Source: Phytopythium helicoides (taxonomy: Eukaryota; Oomycota; Peronosporomycetes; Pythiales; Pythiaceae). Taken from it: a stretch of 64,000 bases of DNA. The stretch covers positions 1 through 64,000 of the forward strand of contig JANFNE010000087.1 in NCBI GenBank assembly GCA_024867545.1, in the 5' to 3' direction. A model generated the notes under the pieces. It had not been told where the DNA came from, ran no database searches, and was given only the letters and a program-made list of their open reading frames with translations. Numbering within the stretch: the stretch's first letter is position 1; each line of letters opens with the position of its first letter. A program made the position numbers and the translations under genes. Shown here piece by piece: positions 42,739 to 53,564 of this stretch.

Positions 42739-44601
42739 TCAAGCCGACTTGGCGCCGAAGAGCAGTCCGAGGAAACCGATGGCGCGGAAGCCGATATTGA
42801 TCGCGACGAGCAGCAGTCCGTCGACGAGAGCCGAGCGGTCTGAAACACTGAAGTTGCGCAGCACGTCTGCGCCGTCGAGTGCAGAGCAATTCTCAACGAG
42901 CTCATTGCACGGGATGTACGCGACTTGCGACCAGTAGATCTTCATAAGCGCCTCGAAGGCGTACTTGATGGGCGAGATCCATTGGATCCAAACAAAGTAG
43001 TCGGGTGCGTCGTCCGAGTTGATAAGCAATCCGCCAAAGAGCAGGAAGGGCATGATCGTGACGACGCCGATGATTGGCGCGACGTCAACGCGGCGCGTGA
43101 GGCACGAGACCATGTAGCCAAGTCCGACGGCGCAGCTGTGGACGAGCACGAGGATGATCTGCATTTTGATGAAAACATTAAAGCCGCCGCCGATACCGAT
43201 GAGAAAGTAGGTTGGCACGAAGGAAGTCACTGGCATGAGGATCTGGAACGGCAGCTCACTGACGTTTTTCGAGAGGTACCACGCGAAGAGGCGGTAGAGT
43301 CCAGACTTGTATTCGCGCATGATGATCGGCAACTCGAGCGGGACGCTCACGAACGTGGGCTCGGCGGCGCCGAAGATCTCGTTGACGACGATAAAGAAGA
43401 AGGCACCCACAAAGTTCTGGATGCCTTTCTGGTTCAAGTCAAGTTGAAGGAATATGAGCCCGACGATGAGAGCGACGAAGATTGTCTGGCCGAGCGCGGC
43501 CTGGAACGCGATCGGGTCGCGTGTAAGTCGGAGCATATTGCGCTGCGCGAGCACGACTATTTGGCTCATAACCCCAAGACGCTTCGACTCGTACGTGGTG
43601 CCGTGGCTCGTGATGTCTGTGAGATCGAAAGCAGCGATGCTTTTCAAATGAGCCCCGCGGCGTTGTTTCCACTCGTTCTTCAGTTGCTCGAGTCGCTCAA
43701 CACCTGCTGGATCGGATGCCTTGTCAACAACCACAAGCTGGCGCATGAAGTAGTCAGACGGGTTGATGAATGGCGGACACTGGTACCCGATGGCCTTGAA
43801 GTAGTTAACCGACTCGAAGGCTTCGCCGTGGTACACGGTGGCGCCATCCGAGAGCAAATAAAGTTTGTCGAAGAGTGCGAAGAGCTCACTGGACGGTTGG
43901 TGAATGGTCGCGATGACCGTGCGTCCGTCGCGCGCAATCTGCTGGAGCTGCCGGACGACTGCCTCGGCCATGAAGCTATCGAGTCCGGACGTGGGCTCAT
44001 CCACAAACAGGAGTGATGGGTTGGTGAGGATCTCGGCGGCGAACGACAGCCGCTTGCGCTCACCCCCAGAGATGCCACGCAGCGCCGAGCCACCAATGAG
44101 CGTGTCCCGAGACTTCATGAGACCGAGCTCCTCCATGACGGCATCGACGCGGTCCGAGTACTGCTGGACCGTGTGGGTCTTACCCATACGGAGCTTGGCT
44201 TGAAACATCAAGTGCTCATGCACTGTAATGGTCTCATAGAAAAGGTCGTCCTGAACAACGTACGATGCAAGTTGCTTCAGGCTCTTGGTCCATGGTGCGC
44301 CGTTAACCGTGATGCTACCTTCGATGTTGGCCTTGCGACCAGAGATGCAGTCGAGGAGCGACGACTTGCCGGCGCCGGACGGTCCCATGATCACGAGCAG
44401 CTCTCCAGGATGAGCGGAACCCGTGACGTTGTCTAGGATAACCTTTTCTTCCTCAATGTTGTTGGCTCCATTCCGTTTGATCGGCGTTCGGAGCGACAGG
44501 TTCGTCCACTCGAGCGTGAGCAGAGCTGCGCTTGGCGCGAACTTGGTGTCGTCGGGTGTATGAACTGAGATGAAATGGTCGCCAGTCGGAGCAAACGCCA
44601 T
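42739..44601 (-). CDS. ABCG (White/Brown-type) half transporter, left copy
   Basis: A single 620-residue frame. Nucleotide-binding domain first: Walker A GPSGAGKS (73-80), signature GISGGERKRL (176-185), Walker B LLFVDEPTSGLDS (197-209), H-loop IATIHQPSSE. The membrane domain follows from about residue 365 with six predicted helices (ALIVGLIFLQL, FFFIVVNEIFGA, LILVLVHSCAVGLGYM, IIGVVTIMPFLLFGGLL, ALVDGLLLVAINIGFRAIGFLGLLF). The NBD-first order and an extracellular Cys-containing loop before the last helix are typical of ABCG. It exports hydrophobic molecules across the plasma membrane, probably as a dimer. Residue 600 is Ala here and Val in the mirror copy. Confidence 0.95.
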   Translation of the reverse strand: MAFAPTGDHFISVHTPDDTKFAPSAALLTLEWTNLSLRTPIKRNGANNIEEEKVILDNVTGSAHPGELLVIMGPSGAGKSSLLDCISGRKANIEGSITVNGAPWTKSLKQLASYVVQDDLFYETITVHEHLMFQAKLRMGKTHTVQQYSDRVDAVMEELGLMKSRDTLIGGSALRGISGGERKRLSFAAEILTNPSLLFVDEPTSGLDSFMAEAVVRQLQQIARDGRTVIATIHQPSSELFALFDKLYLLSDGATVYHGEAFESVNYFKAIGYQCPPFINPSDYFMRQLVVVDKASDPAGVERLEQLKNEWKQRRGAHLKSIAAFDLTDITSHGTTYESKRLGVMSQIVVLAQRNMLRLTRDPIAFQAALGQTIFVALIVGLIFLQLDLNQKGIQNFVGAFFFIVVNEIFGAAEPTFVSVPLELPIIMREYKSGLYRLFAWYLSKNVSELPFQILMPVTSFVPTYFLIGIGGGFNVFIKMQIILVLVHSCAVGLGYMVSCLTRRVDVAPIIGVVTIMPFLLFGGLLINSDDAPDYFVWIQWISPIKYAFEALMKIYWSQVAYIPCNELVENCSALDGADVLRNFSVSDRSALVDGLLLVAINIGFRAIGFLGLLFGAKSA

Positions 44602-44790
44602 GTCGAAACCGTGGAGCTAGTTTGTCGTGTGAATGGTAGATTCGATTGTGTGAGTGCCGCCTCTCGGGTCGGCATCGATGCGAGGACGACGAAAGCGGCG
44701 ATTATCCTGTTGCATCCGGAACTCTGGGCGAGTAACAGCAGGGTCGCCTCCAGACTCCATCCAGCGATTACGACAAGTCTCAAGGCAAAA
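44602..44790. promoter_or_regulatory. 5' region of the ABCG gene
   Basis: The intergenic stretch between the transporter start and the 122-bp repeat. No clear motif was singled out. In the right arm the same sequence forms one divergent promoter region with the uS11 gene. Confidence 0.4.
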
Positions 44791-44912
44791 TCTCTCGCCG
44801 GTCGTGTCACCACAGAGAATGCTCTCGGACTAGCTGTTGCCGCCCGTTGGGGACAAAAAACAGGCGTTTTCGGAGATTATGACTTTGAGATCGTCACAAT
44901 CAAAGCCACATT
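44791..44912. repeat. 122-bp direct repeat, copy 1
   Basis: Matches 47187-47308 in the same orientation (tctctcgccggtcgtgtcac ... caatcaaagcc) with one clear difference near the end. The two copies bound a 2.27-kb segment absent from the right arm. Confidence 0.9.
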
Positions 44913-45014
44913 TGTCAGCATGCAGTGTTCGAAGCACTGTTCGTCGTTGTAGGACAGCTAACTTTCCCGTCAAGTCTCACTTTGCATAATACGACGGCCA
45001 AGGCGAGAGACCTA

Positions 45015-46061
45015 ATGGAGCTTGAGAGCAGGCTACGACGCGGATCTCACGCTGCTTGGCGCCTGCACCGTGGTGTTGCTCTGCTTGCTATCCTCGTATT
45101 ATGTACGGTCGTCTCCCTCGTCATCACAGCATCCGCGATCAACCATTCTGGGCCAGGGAGCAATGCGTTCATCACAAGAGCGTCTGGAGACTCATCAGTG
45201 CACGCTGGCATCTTCGTAAACGCAACTGGAGAAGGCCCGGAAGCAACTCGTGTCGATCATTCAGCTACCAAACGATTTGCCTACATGTTCTATGTCACAA
45301 GCGATCAATACGCGTGTTCGGCGCTGCAGCTCATCGACGGCCTTGTCAATCGACTCAGTGCCGTTACGAGTAGTATTGACTTTGTCATCTTGCATGGGAA
45401 TGGCATCTCCGATAGACACCTGACGCAAGCGCGAGAGAAACTAAGCGTGCGAACAGTCCACATCGATTTGATGCGAGCCAAGTCTCGAGATCCAACTTGG
45501 AAGAATTCGTTGACAAAGCTGCGAGTCTTCCAAGAATGGGGGTACGATCGCGTGGTGTTCCTCGACTCCGATGCTGTCGCAATGCAGAATCTCGACCATC
45601 TATTCTACCTGCCGCCAGCGCCGTTGTACGCACCAACCGCATACTGGCTACCCCAACCATTCTTTACGAGTTCCCTCATGGTCATCGAGCCAAGTAACGC
45701 CGTATTCGACGAGATGATAGCGTGGGCAAACGCTCAAGGTTCTTCCGCTGGCTACGACATGGATATCCTCAATACCTTCTTCAACACAACGGCTCGCTAC
45801 CTCCCTGGAGAGTACACGGTGCTGAATTCGGACTTTCGCCAGCCGTCCGATGCAGCGAACAAGCTGTTCAACTCGACGGCCGAGCTCGCCATTAATGCCA
45901 AGTTTGTCCACTTCTCGTGTAACCCAGATGGGTCGTACGGCAAGCCATGGAGTTGGCCGCGGAATGAATTGGGATTGCTTGATAACTCCGACTTCGACCC
46001 GCTTTTCCGCGAGTTGTTTGAAGATTATTGGGAAGGAGAAGACAAGTGGTGCGGCCAATGA
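45015..46061 (+). CDS. GT8-type (glycogenin-like) glycosyltransferase, type II membrane protein
   Basis: The start at 45015 is preferred because it places a short basic N-terminus before a hydrophobic anchor (VALLAILVLCTVVSLVITASA), as in Golgi type II enzymes; the frame is also open from 44925. The lumenal domain begins RFAYMFYVTSDQYACSALQLID and has the metal-binding DSD in VVFLDSDAVAMQNLDHLF (45564-45572). Also present are FTSSLMVIEPSNAVFDEM, YDMDILNTFF and the terminal VHFSCNPDGSYGKPWSWPR. This is the GT8 pattern of glycogenin/galactinol-synthase-like enzymes that transfer sugars from UDP-sugars. About 348 residues. Only the left arm carries it. Confidence 0.85.
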   Translation: MELESRLRRGSHAAWRLHRGVALLAILVLCTVVSLVITASAINHSGPGSNAFITRASGDSSVHAGIFVNATGEGPEATRVDHSATKRFAYMFYVTSDQYACSALQLIDGLVNRLSAVTSSIDFVILHGNGISDRHLTQAREKLSVRTVHIDLMRAKSRDPTWKNSLTKLRVFQEWGYDRVVFLDSDAVAMQNLDHLFYLPPAPLYAPTAYWLPQPFFTSSLMVIEPSNAVFDEMIAWANAQGSSAGYDMDILNTFFNTTARYLPGEYTVLNSDFRQPSDAANKLFNSTAELAINAKFVHFSCNPDGSYGKPWSWPRNELGLLDNSDFDPLFRELFEDYWEGEDKWCGQ

Positions 46062-46301
46062 AGGCGGCTGCATCGAGGTCTTCTGCACTGCGTGACCACT
46101 TCACAGGTATCAGAACCTCTTCACTCCTGGACAGAACTAGCAACACGACTTGGCGGTCATGACACCTCATGGCGGCCTTGGATTCGAAGGTGTAGCCATG
46201 CGCGAGCAGAATCGGATATTTCAATCCTGGCACCGACACTCGTCATTGCCGCTTCAAGCCCCGCAAGTGCAAGCTTTTGTCCGCGGTGGAGGTCACGGAG
46301 G

Positions 46302-47111
46302 ATGGCCGACGCCGCTGCGGATGTGGCGACGCTACGCGACTTTCGGCGTCTCCTGAGCCACGCGGACGTGCTGGTGGGTCGCTGCGGGTCGCTAGCGGCG
46401 GTCGCTGCGCGGTTGGACGAGCTGGAGCGCCTCAACGAACTCGTGAGGAACGAGAACGAGCTGCGGAAGCTGCATTTGGACGAGTTGGTGCGGCGGAGCA
46501 CGCAGATCAAGACGGAGAACGAGGCGCTGGAGCATCGGTGCGCTTTGGCAGAAGCGCGCGTCGACCAGCTGCGCAGTTTGAACCTGCAGGCGACGAGAGA
46601 CAACGAGGAGCTCACGCTGGAACTCCACGAGCGGGGTGCGGAGTTGGTCAAGGCGGGACTGAAGACTGGCGAGATGGATCGTCAGAACAAGGAGTTCAAG
46701 AGACAGATTGGGGTCATGTTGCAACAGCTTCGTGAAAAGCGCGCGTCATTCGTTGAGGCTTCTGAGCGGTTGGTGGAGCTGGAGCGGCAGCACAAGCAGA
46801 TTGAGAGCGAGAACGCAGCGTTGAAGCAGAAACTGCGTCAACGTACGGTGCCACAGCAGCAGTACACCCGGACAACAATCGAGAGCTGCGTGTGTGGAGC
46901 AAACGCCAGCGCTTCTATAGGCGGATGGAGAGCTGCTTTAGTACATGTATTCGGAGCGTTTGAGCCGTGGAGGTTTTTGCTCATCCTATGCATGACACCG
47001 TGCCTCAGGCTAGGTGTTGTTGCCGTTCTGGCAGGACTCCTGCGTCCTCCTCCAGTACAAGTATCGCAATCGATTGGTGGCAAGAAGTGTGACGTCCTGG
47101 TCCTGGAGTGA
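46302..47111 (+). CDS. coiled-coil protein with C-terminal membrane segment
   Basis: From ATG 46302 (MADAAADVATLRDFRRLL) about 200 residues form an almost continuous coiled coil (LDELERLNELVRNENEL, ENEALEHRCALAEARVDQL, LVELERQHKQIESENAAL). Near the C-terminus there are hydrophobic stretches (RFLLILCMTPCLRLGVVAVLAGLL) that could anchor it in a membrane. The frame is open further upstream to 46092, but that part lacks coding character. Third-position GC is high, like host genes. It is possibly a golgin- or tether-like protein; no family is certain. Located between the GT8 gene and the second 122-bp repeat. Confidence 0.6.
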   Translation: MADAAADVATLRDFRRLLSHADVLVGRCGSLAAVAARLDELERLNELVRNENELRKLHLDELVRRSTQIKTENEALEHRCALAEARVDQLRSLNLQATRDNEELTLELHERGAELVKAGLKTGEMDRQNKEFKRQIGVMLQQLREKRASFVEASERLVELERQHKQIESENAALKQKLRQRTVPQQQYTRTTIESCVCGANASASIGGWRAALVHVFGAFEPWRFLLILCMTPCLRLGVVAVLAGLLRPPPVQVSQSIGGKKCDVLVLE

Positions 47112-47186
47112 GATGAGCGTCCTGCAGACTCGAAACGCGAGGCATTTGACCCACCCAATCGCTAGAAATCGAAGCCACCACCTGAG

Positions 47187-47308
47187 TCTCTCGCCGGTCG
47201 TGTCACCACAGAGAATGCTCTCGGACTAGCTGTTGCCGCCCGTTGGGGACAAAAAACAGGCGTTTTCGGAGATTATGACTTTGAGATCGTCACAATCAAA
47301 GCCGCATT
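47187..47308. repeat. 122-bp direct repeat, copy 2
   Basis: See 44791-44912. This copy runs directly into the 5' region of uS11. Confidence 0.9.
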
Positions 47309-47367
47309 GGGCTTCACTCAGCCAGCTCGCTCACATTCTTCTATTGTGAGCCGGTCGTCAAAACGCC

Positions 47368-47898
47368 ATGGTGAGTCTGCTGTATCCTTCCCGCGATACC
47401 GAGAGCTGTAGTTGTTTTCGCTGACGTCCGTGACTTGTCTGGATGCAGTCAAAGAAACCCGACAAGAAAAAAGTCGAAGAGGTGACGCGTGTTAGCCCAC
47501 TGCTCAAGGACGGCAAACTAGTTTTCGGTATTGCACACATCTACGCGTCTTACAACGACACCTTTGTGCACGTCACCGATTTGTCGGGCCGTGAGACCAT
47601 CGCGCGCGTGACGGGAGGGATGAAGGTCAAGGCCGACCGAGACGAAGCTTCGCCGTACGCGGCCATGCTTGCGGCCCAGGAAGCCGCCGCCAAGTGCAAG
47701 GAAGTTGGTATCACCGCTGTCCACATCAAGGTGCGCGCCACTGGTGGCAATCGCACGAAGACCCCCGGACCTGGTGCACAGGCCGCTGTTCGAGCGCTCG
47801 CGCGAAGTGGACTCCGGATCGGACGTATCGAGGACTGTACGCCGATCCCAACTGATAGCACACGTCGCAAGGGCGGCCGCCGTGGCCGGCGCCGCTAA
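47368..47898 (+). CDS. RPS14: cytosolic ribosomal protein uS11 (S14), left copy
   Basis: Exon 1 is just the ATG at 47368-47370, followed by a 78-bp intron (gtgagt ... atgcag) and exon 2 from 47449 to 47898. This gives [13 protein letters not shown] and about 150 residues. An in-frame ATG at 47443 could also start the protein. The body is almost universal for uS11: [87 protein letters not shown]. It is a 40S platform protein near the mRNA exit site. The second, mirror copy is at 53820-54350. Confidence 0.95.
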
Positions 47899-48035
47899 GT
47901 TAGGTGGCACCGTGAAATCGACAGGCCCTCCGATGCGGAACTGTCCGGCCCATTGGTTAGGAGACTGCACGTGAGGCTATAAGCTCCATCCAACCAAGTA
48001 ACCTTTGCCTAATAAGGGATTGACTCGGCGGTTAC

Positions 48036-48052
48036 CGCTACGACGTATCTTT
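48036..48052. repeat. 17-bp motif present three times near the centre
   Basis: cgctacgacgtatcttt here; its reverse complement aaagatacgtcgtagcg occurs at 53666-53682 (the mirror position) and again at 52932-52948, where the flanks differ. Confidence 0.8.
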
Positions 48053-48153
48053 GAGAGAGAGAAATCGACCGTCTATTTTACTGTAGACTAGAGCCTGTCG
48101 ACTGATTCGAGATATGAAACTGCTCGTTGGCTCGCTCGCTGTCGCTGCTGCTG

Positions 48154-48349
48154 TGTAACGGGACCGCGCCCGCGTTACGTTGGACGAAGCGCTAGAAGCG
48201 TGCGATTTAAAACTGACGAGGTTGCACAGCGTCAGCACCTCGGTTGTGGTGTGGACCACATAAGAGCAACTTGCTCCATGAGTGTTGGTGACTTACCGAA
48301 GATTCGAGAACCGCTGAAGTGCAATCTCCGAGGTAAGTTCTAGAACACA
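48154..48349 (+). repeat. putative Copia LTR, left
   Basis: Starts tgtaacggga and ends tagaacaca, followed three bases later by ttggtagagcatgc, which could be a tRNA primer site. It stands just before the Copia gag start. The boundaries are tentative, since no same-orientation partner was found. Confidence 0.5.
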
Positions 48350-48444
48350 GAGTTGGTAGAGCATGCAGATAGCAACAGCAGGATCAATCCACTTTCCATT
48401 TTTCACCGTGAGAAACAAGTGAGCACCCGAAGTAGTTAAAGGTT

Positions 48445-51400
48445 ATGAGCCCAAACGCTAGCGAGGAGAACGAGATCCTGCGGGATGACAACTACTTTCT
48501 GTGGGAATTCAATGCTCGGATGGCGCTCGCGCGAAAGGATCTCCTGCACCATATCATGATCAAGTCGGACGACGCGGTGAAGCACGACACGTCGGAATGG
48601 AAAGTCTCCGACTTGAAGGCGCTAGGAGTTATCTCCAAGATGCTAGGACCGGTGTACCAGACAATGATTCGTGAGGCCAAGACAGCTGCGGAGGCGTGGG
48701 AGACACTCCGCTCATTCTTTGTGAACCAGAATCTTTACAATCGTGTTGCCCTTCGGAAGCAGCTACATGAGTTTGAGATGAAGGCTGGCGACAGCCTGAT
48801 GGACCACCTCTATCGATTTGATGATCTATGTTTACGACTGGCTGCGGTTGGTGATGCACTGAATGAGGATGAGAAACTAGTGATTCTGCTCGGCAGTCTA
48901 TCGCGCGATTATGATGGCATGGTGAAGATTATTGAGGCTCACAGAACTATCACACTACTGGAGGCGAAAGAGATGCTGCGACGTGAGTTTGAGACACTCC
49001 AGAAGCGCGAGAAGCAAGAGGAAGCGTTCAGAGCACAAGTGAGCAATGGAGGGCGTCGTGGGCGCGGCTGGCGCGGGCAGTATGGACGCGGTGGGCGGCA
49101 AGTGCCGCACGGTGGTCGCCGAAATGTACCGCAGCGTGGGCGCGGTGGCGGCTCCAGCACGTTTGGCGGTCAGTGCTTCGAGTGCCACCAGTACGGGCAC
49201 AAGCAGCATGAATGTCCCCGTCGCAAGAGAGGTCAAGATGAGGGGGAGCAGGTGTTCTCCGCCGGCACCGAGACCCCAAACAAGTGGCTGCTGGACAGTG
49301 GCGCAAGCTCGCACATGACGTTTGATCGAGGAGATTTTTGTGAGTTTCAAGAGACTGCCGACGGTACCAAGATCTCTGTCGCCAATGGGGAGCGTCTGCA
49401 CGCGGAAGGCGTCGGTGCTGTTCGGTTTGATGTTGGCGACGGTCAGACTGTGAAGATGACCGGTGTGCTGTATGTACCCGGCTTGGACCGCAAATTGCTG
49501 TCAATCCCCGCTTTAGTGGCAAAAGGCGTTGATGTGCAGTTTTCAACCAATGGCTGTATGGTTGTTGCGAATGGAAAACCTCTTGCGAGTGTGTCGATGC
49601 ACGGGAAGCTGTACGTGTGGGAAGGAAGTGTGGTTCGTGATCATTCTGAAGAGGATGCTGTGTACTCTGCAGTGGAAGACCTGGCGCTTTGGCACGCGCG
49701 ACTGGGTCACGTGGCTCCAGCGCGGGTACAAGCAGCATTGCGTGCTGCTGGGGTCGCTGACAATTCCCCATGATCTCTCGATGAGCGCTCCTTGTGCAGG
49801 GTGTGCGTATGGAAAATTGTCAGTCTCTCCATTTGTTCGACAGTCAGGGAGCATGGTGAAGACCAAGTCACTGCTTGAACTTGTACACAGTGATGTCATG
49901 GGGCCTATGAGCCCATCGTCGAAGGGCGGAGCTCGCTATGTGGTGACGTTCATTGATGATTTCTCTAGGTATGTCCATGTGGCGCTGATTAAGTCGAAGA
50001 GCGACGTTCTATCCGAGTTCAAACGCTACAAATCACTTGTCGAGACGCAGACGGGAGCGGTTGTGAGGTGCCTACGCAGTGACAACGGTGGCGAGTACGT
50101 GGGTAAACGCTTTCGCCAATTTTGCTCGTCCAATGGTGTCATGCAGCAAACAAGTGTTCCGTACACACCGCAGCAAAACGGGCTTGCTGAACGCATGAAT
50201 CGAACGCTGGTTGAGGTGGCGCGATCGATGCTACACTACCAACACATGGATCGCCAGTGGTGGGGAGAGGCGATTCACACTGCTGCATACCTGGTTAACC
50301 GACTGCCAAACTCGGCAAACACCACAGTTTCTCCATTCGAGCTCTTTTGGGGAAAGCGACCTGACCTCATGAATGCTCGAGTTTTTGGCGCGCGCGGGTT
50401 TGTACACATTGACCAATCCAAGCGCTCAAAATGGGACAAGAAAGCTCACCCCTGCGTGTTTCTTGGTTATGCTGATGGTACGAAAGGATATCGTGTGTGG
50501 GATCTTCAAGACGAGAGACTTGTCATCTCGCGTACTGTGGTGTTGAATGAGCTAGCTCCTGATACGTTCCAGACAATCTCAAGCGACACCACTCCCCCAT
50601 TGATCAAATTTGTGAATGATGTTGACGTTGAACCTGTCGCGGGACCAAGGGGGAGACAGATCGGACTCAAAAGGAGCAGACACTACTGTATGCGAGGATA
50701 CTGCAGTCGATATGGACGTTGAAATGTCAACTGCGTCCGATGAAAGTGGCCCCGCTCCTGCAGATCTTGTTGTTCCAGCACCTGGTGATCAAGTTGTTCA
50801 GATGAGTGTCAATCGTCCAGCTGAGCAAAGAAATAGCCCTCTCACTCAAGTCTCGTCTGTCCCGGAATCAAGACTGATGACACCTTACAGCTCGCATCCC
50901 AATGACTCTCTCAGCAACTCACGCATTGTCTTCAGTGGAACGCGTAATCGCCAATTACCACTACCACCAGCAACGTCTTTTCCTCAGCTACTCCCGAGCA
51001 ACGATGACCATCACCTGTACGTAGCAATGTTCAACCTCTTCCTCCTACGACACCTGCATTGATGATTGAAAATGGTACTGTGGAGCACGACCAAGGTGAC
51101 GACGAGCCGATGCACGAACTTGAAAACAAACGACCTCGATTGGATAGTGGGTATGAAATTGCTCTGTCAGCTGTTGAAGTTCCAGAAAGCTACCGTCAAG
51201 CAATGTCTTCAACCGAAGCAGACAAATGGAAAGAAGCTGTGCGCACTGAGCTTCGAGCACATTTCAAGAATCACACGTGGGATCTAGTTTACAGGCCACC
51301 CGGAGCCAAAGTAATTGGTCACAAGTGGGTTTTTGCACTCAAGCGAGATGAACAAGGCAATATCGTTCGGTATAAAGCTCGTTTGGTGGCGTTGGGTTTC

Positions 51401-52530
51401 CTACAGACCTTTGGTGTGGACTATTCAGCAACCTATTCGCCAGTAGCAAGTCTCAACTCAGTACGTCTCTTCCTTGCAGTTTGCTGTCAGCTCGGCTTTT
51501 ATGTGAAGCAGTATGACGTCGAAACTGCGTTCCTTCATGGAGAGCTTGAAGAAGACGTGTACATGGTTCCACCACAAGGAATCAGAGTGGCTCAAGGCAT
51601 GGTATGCAAGTTGCGACGCAGTCTGTACGGTCTAAAGCAAGCTGCAGCCGTTTGACACAAGACAATCTGCTCAACTCTGACTTCAATGGGGTTCCAGCAA
51701 TGCCAATCTGACTCTTGCATCTTCGTTCAGTTGGATCACAATGAGCCTGTCTTTATCGTTCTCTACGTGGATGACTTACTGGTTGGCTGCATCACTGAGC
51801 AATTAGCTGATAGCATTGCACATTGCCTCAATCGTCGATTTAGTCTCAAGGCACTTGGCGATGCGAGATTCATTCTGGGAATGGAAGTGCAATACTTCAG
51901 GACCAAGGGGGAGCTTCGTTTGGGCCAATCTCAATACATCACCCGACTACTCGATAGATTTGGCTTATCGGATGCATTTCCTGTTCGCAACCCAAATGTC
52001 ATCGGCCAAGATCTCCACCCATCCGATGAGCACCGACCACTTCAAGCAAAGAAGCCATACCGTGAACTTATTGGTGCACTTCTTTACGTTGCGAATGGAA
52101 CCAGACCCGACATTTGTGTGCCTACAAGTATTCTATCTCAGTACCTTGAGAATCTCTGTGAGATGCATTGGCAGGCCGCAGTTCGTGTTCTCCGATACTT
52201 GAAGGGTACTGCGAATATGGTCATCAAGTACAAGCGCGGCAGTAAGCTAGATTTACTTGGCTACTCCGATGCGAACTGGGGAGGCGACCTTTCAACAAGA
52301 CGCTCCACGTCAGGTATACTTCTACTACTGAGCGGTGCACCTGTTGCTTTCAAAAGCAAGAAGCAGAGCTCTGTGGCTTTATCGTCAGCTTAAGTGGAGA
52401 ACGTTGCACTGGCCTCCATGACACAGGAGGTGATTTGGGCTCAACAATTACTGCTAGAGATGTCGCTCAAGCTTGACTAGCCCACTCGCATATTAGTCGA
52501 TAATCGTGCTGCCATCAGCATGGCCTCCCG
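48445..52530 (+). pseudogene. Copia gag-pol
   Basis: Gag (UBN2-like) from 48445: ILRDDNYFLWEFNARMALA, LHEFEMKAGDSLMDHLYRFD. CCHC knuckle CFECHQYGHKQHEC, protease KWLLDSGASSHMTF. A frame change near 49765 leads to the integrase: LELVHSDVMGP, CLRSDNGGEYVGK and TPQQNGLAERMNRTLVE provide the D, D and E. Linker shifts near 50640 and 51060 precede the RT: HKWVFALKRDEQGNIVRYKARLVA, YDVETAFLHGELEEDVYMVPPQG. A TGA at 51653-51655 and a TAA at 52391-52393 break the frame that includes YVDDLLVG and the RNase H part (LGYSDANWGGDLSTRRSTSG, ILVDNRAAISMA). Confidence 0.9.
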
Positions 52531-53364
52531 AGGGGAAGTCGAGGAGGGGGCAGTCGAAGGGGTGGATGTGAGGGATATATTCGCCAGAGACTTGCATTGC
52601 AGATGCCCGAGAGCACCTACCGTAAGCGGCTAGCGAAGAATATGCTGCTAACCGTGAATTTGGGAGGTCGTCACCCCTACCCGAACAAAATAACACATGA
52701 ATGCCGATTTTCTTGATCTATCCGACGATCTTGTCAATTGAGCAGGTTACCGCAACGACGCATCATCAGTTTAGATGTGCAATAGCTCTGTCATCTCGCA
52801 CTACCGTTACCGGTACATGTGTCTGTCAGACGCGTTGTGGTGGATTTGCACAAGGGAGGCTCTCACACAGCGATTTGAAACTTGGTCGTAGTACTACGAA
52901 ACTTAGAGCTATTGTATTGCACAACTAAACTAAAGATACGTCGTAGCGCTTGGCAAAATGGAGTTCAACACCTATGCCAACAAAGTGGACGAGGGTAACG
53001 CAACTCACGAATGCGGAAGCAGCACCACCACCATGGGATCTTTTGACAGCAGCAGCGACAGCATGTGACGGGATGTCCCCCCTATTACACAAAAGTGGGT
53101 GAGTTGCCACACACCTGTGACGCGGACCGCACAGGTTGTGACACTCAAGTGATGCCAATCAATGATTAGCTAATAATAGCCCATTTTGGCCAATAGGCGT
53201 CGATCACTGTATCCAGTGGCCCACAGTGCTCCAGAGCTTCGCTCTGACTGACACTCAACACAGGATTTTTTTTTTTAACTGCTTCGGGTGCTCACTTGTT
53301 TCTCACGGTGAAAAATGGAAAGTGGATTGACCCTGCTGTTGCTGTCTGCATGCTCTACGAACTC
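52531..53364. other. unassigned centre of the inverted duplication
   Basis: After the RNase H frame ends, no gene is supported. The segment includes the 17-bp motif (52932-52948), a stretch whose minus strand reads tgttgagtgtcagtcagagc (about 53238-53260), and an 11-T run (53266-53276). The last items lie where the inverted similarity stops. Confidence 0.5.
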
Positions 53365-53564
53365 TGTGTTCTAGAACTTACCTCGGAGATTGCACTTCAG
53401 CAGTTCTCGAATCTTCGGTCAGCCACCAACACTCATGGAGCAAGCTGCACTTATGTGGTCCACACCACGACCGAGGTGCTGATGCTGACTGTGCAACCTC
53501 GTCAGTTTTAAATCGCACGCTTCTAGCGCTTCGTCCAACGTAACGCGGGCGCGGTCCCGTTACA
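53365..53564 (-). repeat. putative Copia LTR, right, inverted
   Basis: The reverse-complement counterpart of 48154-48349, 4 nt longer and about 5% different. It is in opposite orientation to a normal 3' LTR. Confidence 0.5.

Larger units (their letters stand above)
40470..44912. repeat. inverted duplication, left arm, outer block
   Basis: Reverse complement of 54410-58852 with no length change: coordinates of paired features always sum to 99322. I noticed only three substitutions in 4.4 kb, two of them in the transporter gene. The outer end is within gagctccacgagcac; beyond it the two sides differ completely. Confidence 0.92.
47187..48440. repeat. inverted duplication, left arm, inner block
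   Basis: Reverse complement of about 53274-54531 (coordinates sum to 101718). It is near-perfect up to 48229. From 48230 to 48440 the match drops to roughly 95% with a 4-nt length difference, within LTR-like sequence. Confidence 0.88.
48154..52530 (+). mobile_element. Copia LTR retrotransposon at the centre of the inverted duplication, decayed
   Basis: Gag, protease, integrase, RT and RNase H follow in Copia order. The expected same-orientation 3' LTR was not found. Instead the RNase H frame is lost at about 52527, and an inverted copy of the LTR lies at 53365-53564. Confidence 0.75.

Noticed and set aside
42925..44016. 363-codon ORF antisense to the ABCG transporter (mirror at 55306-56397)
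   Set aside because: It lies entirely opposite a well-supported gene and has the Glu/Asp/Arg-rich composition expected of an antisense frame.
47518..47970. 150-codon ORF antisense to uS11 (mirror at 53748-54200)
   Set aside because: It is an antisense shadow of a highly conserved ribosomal protein gene.
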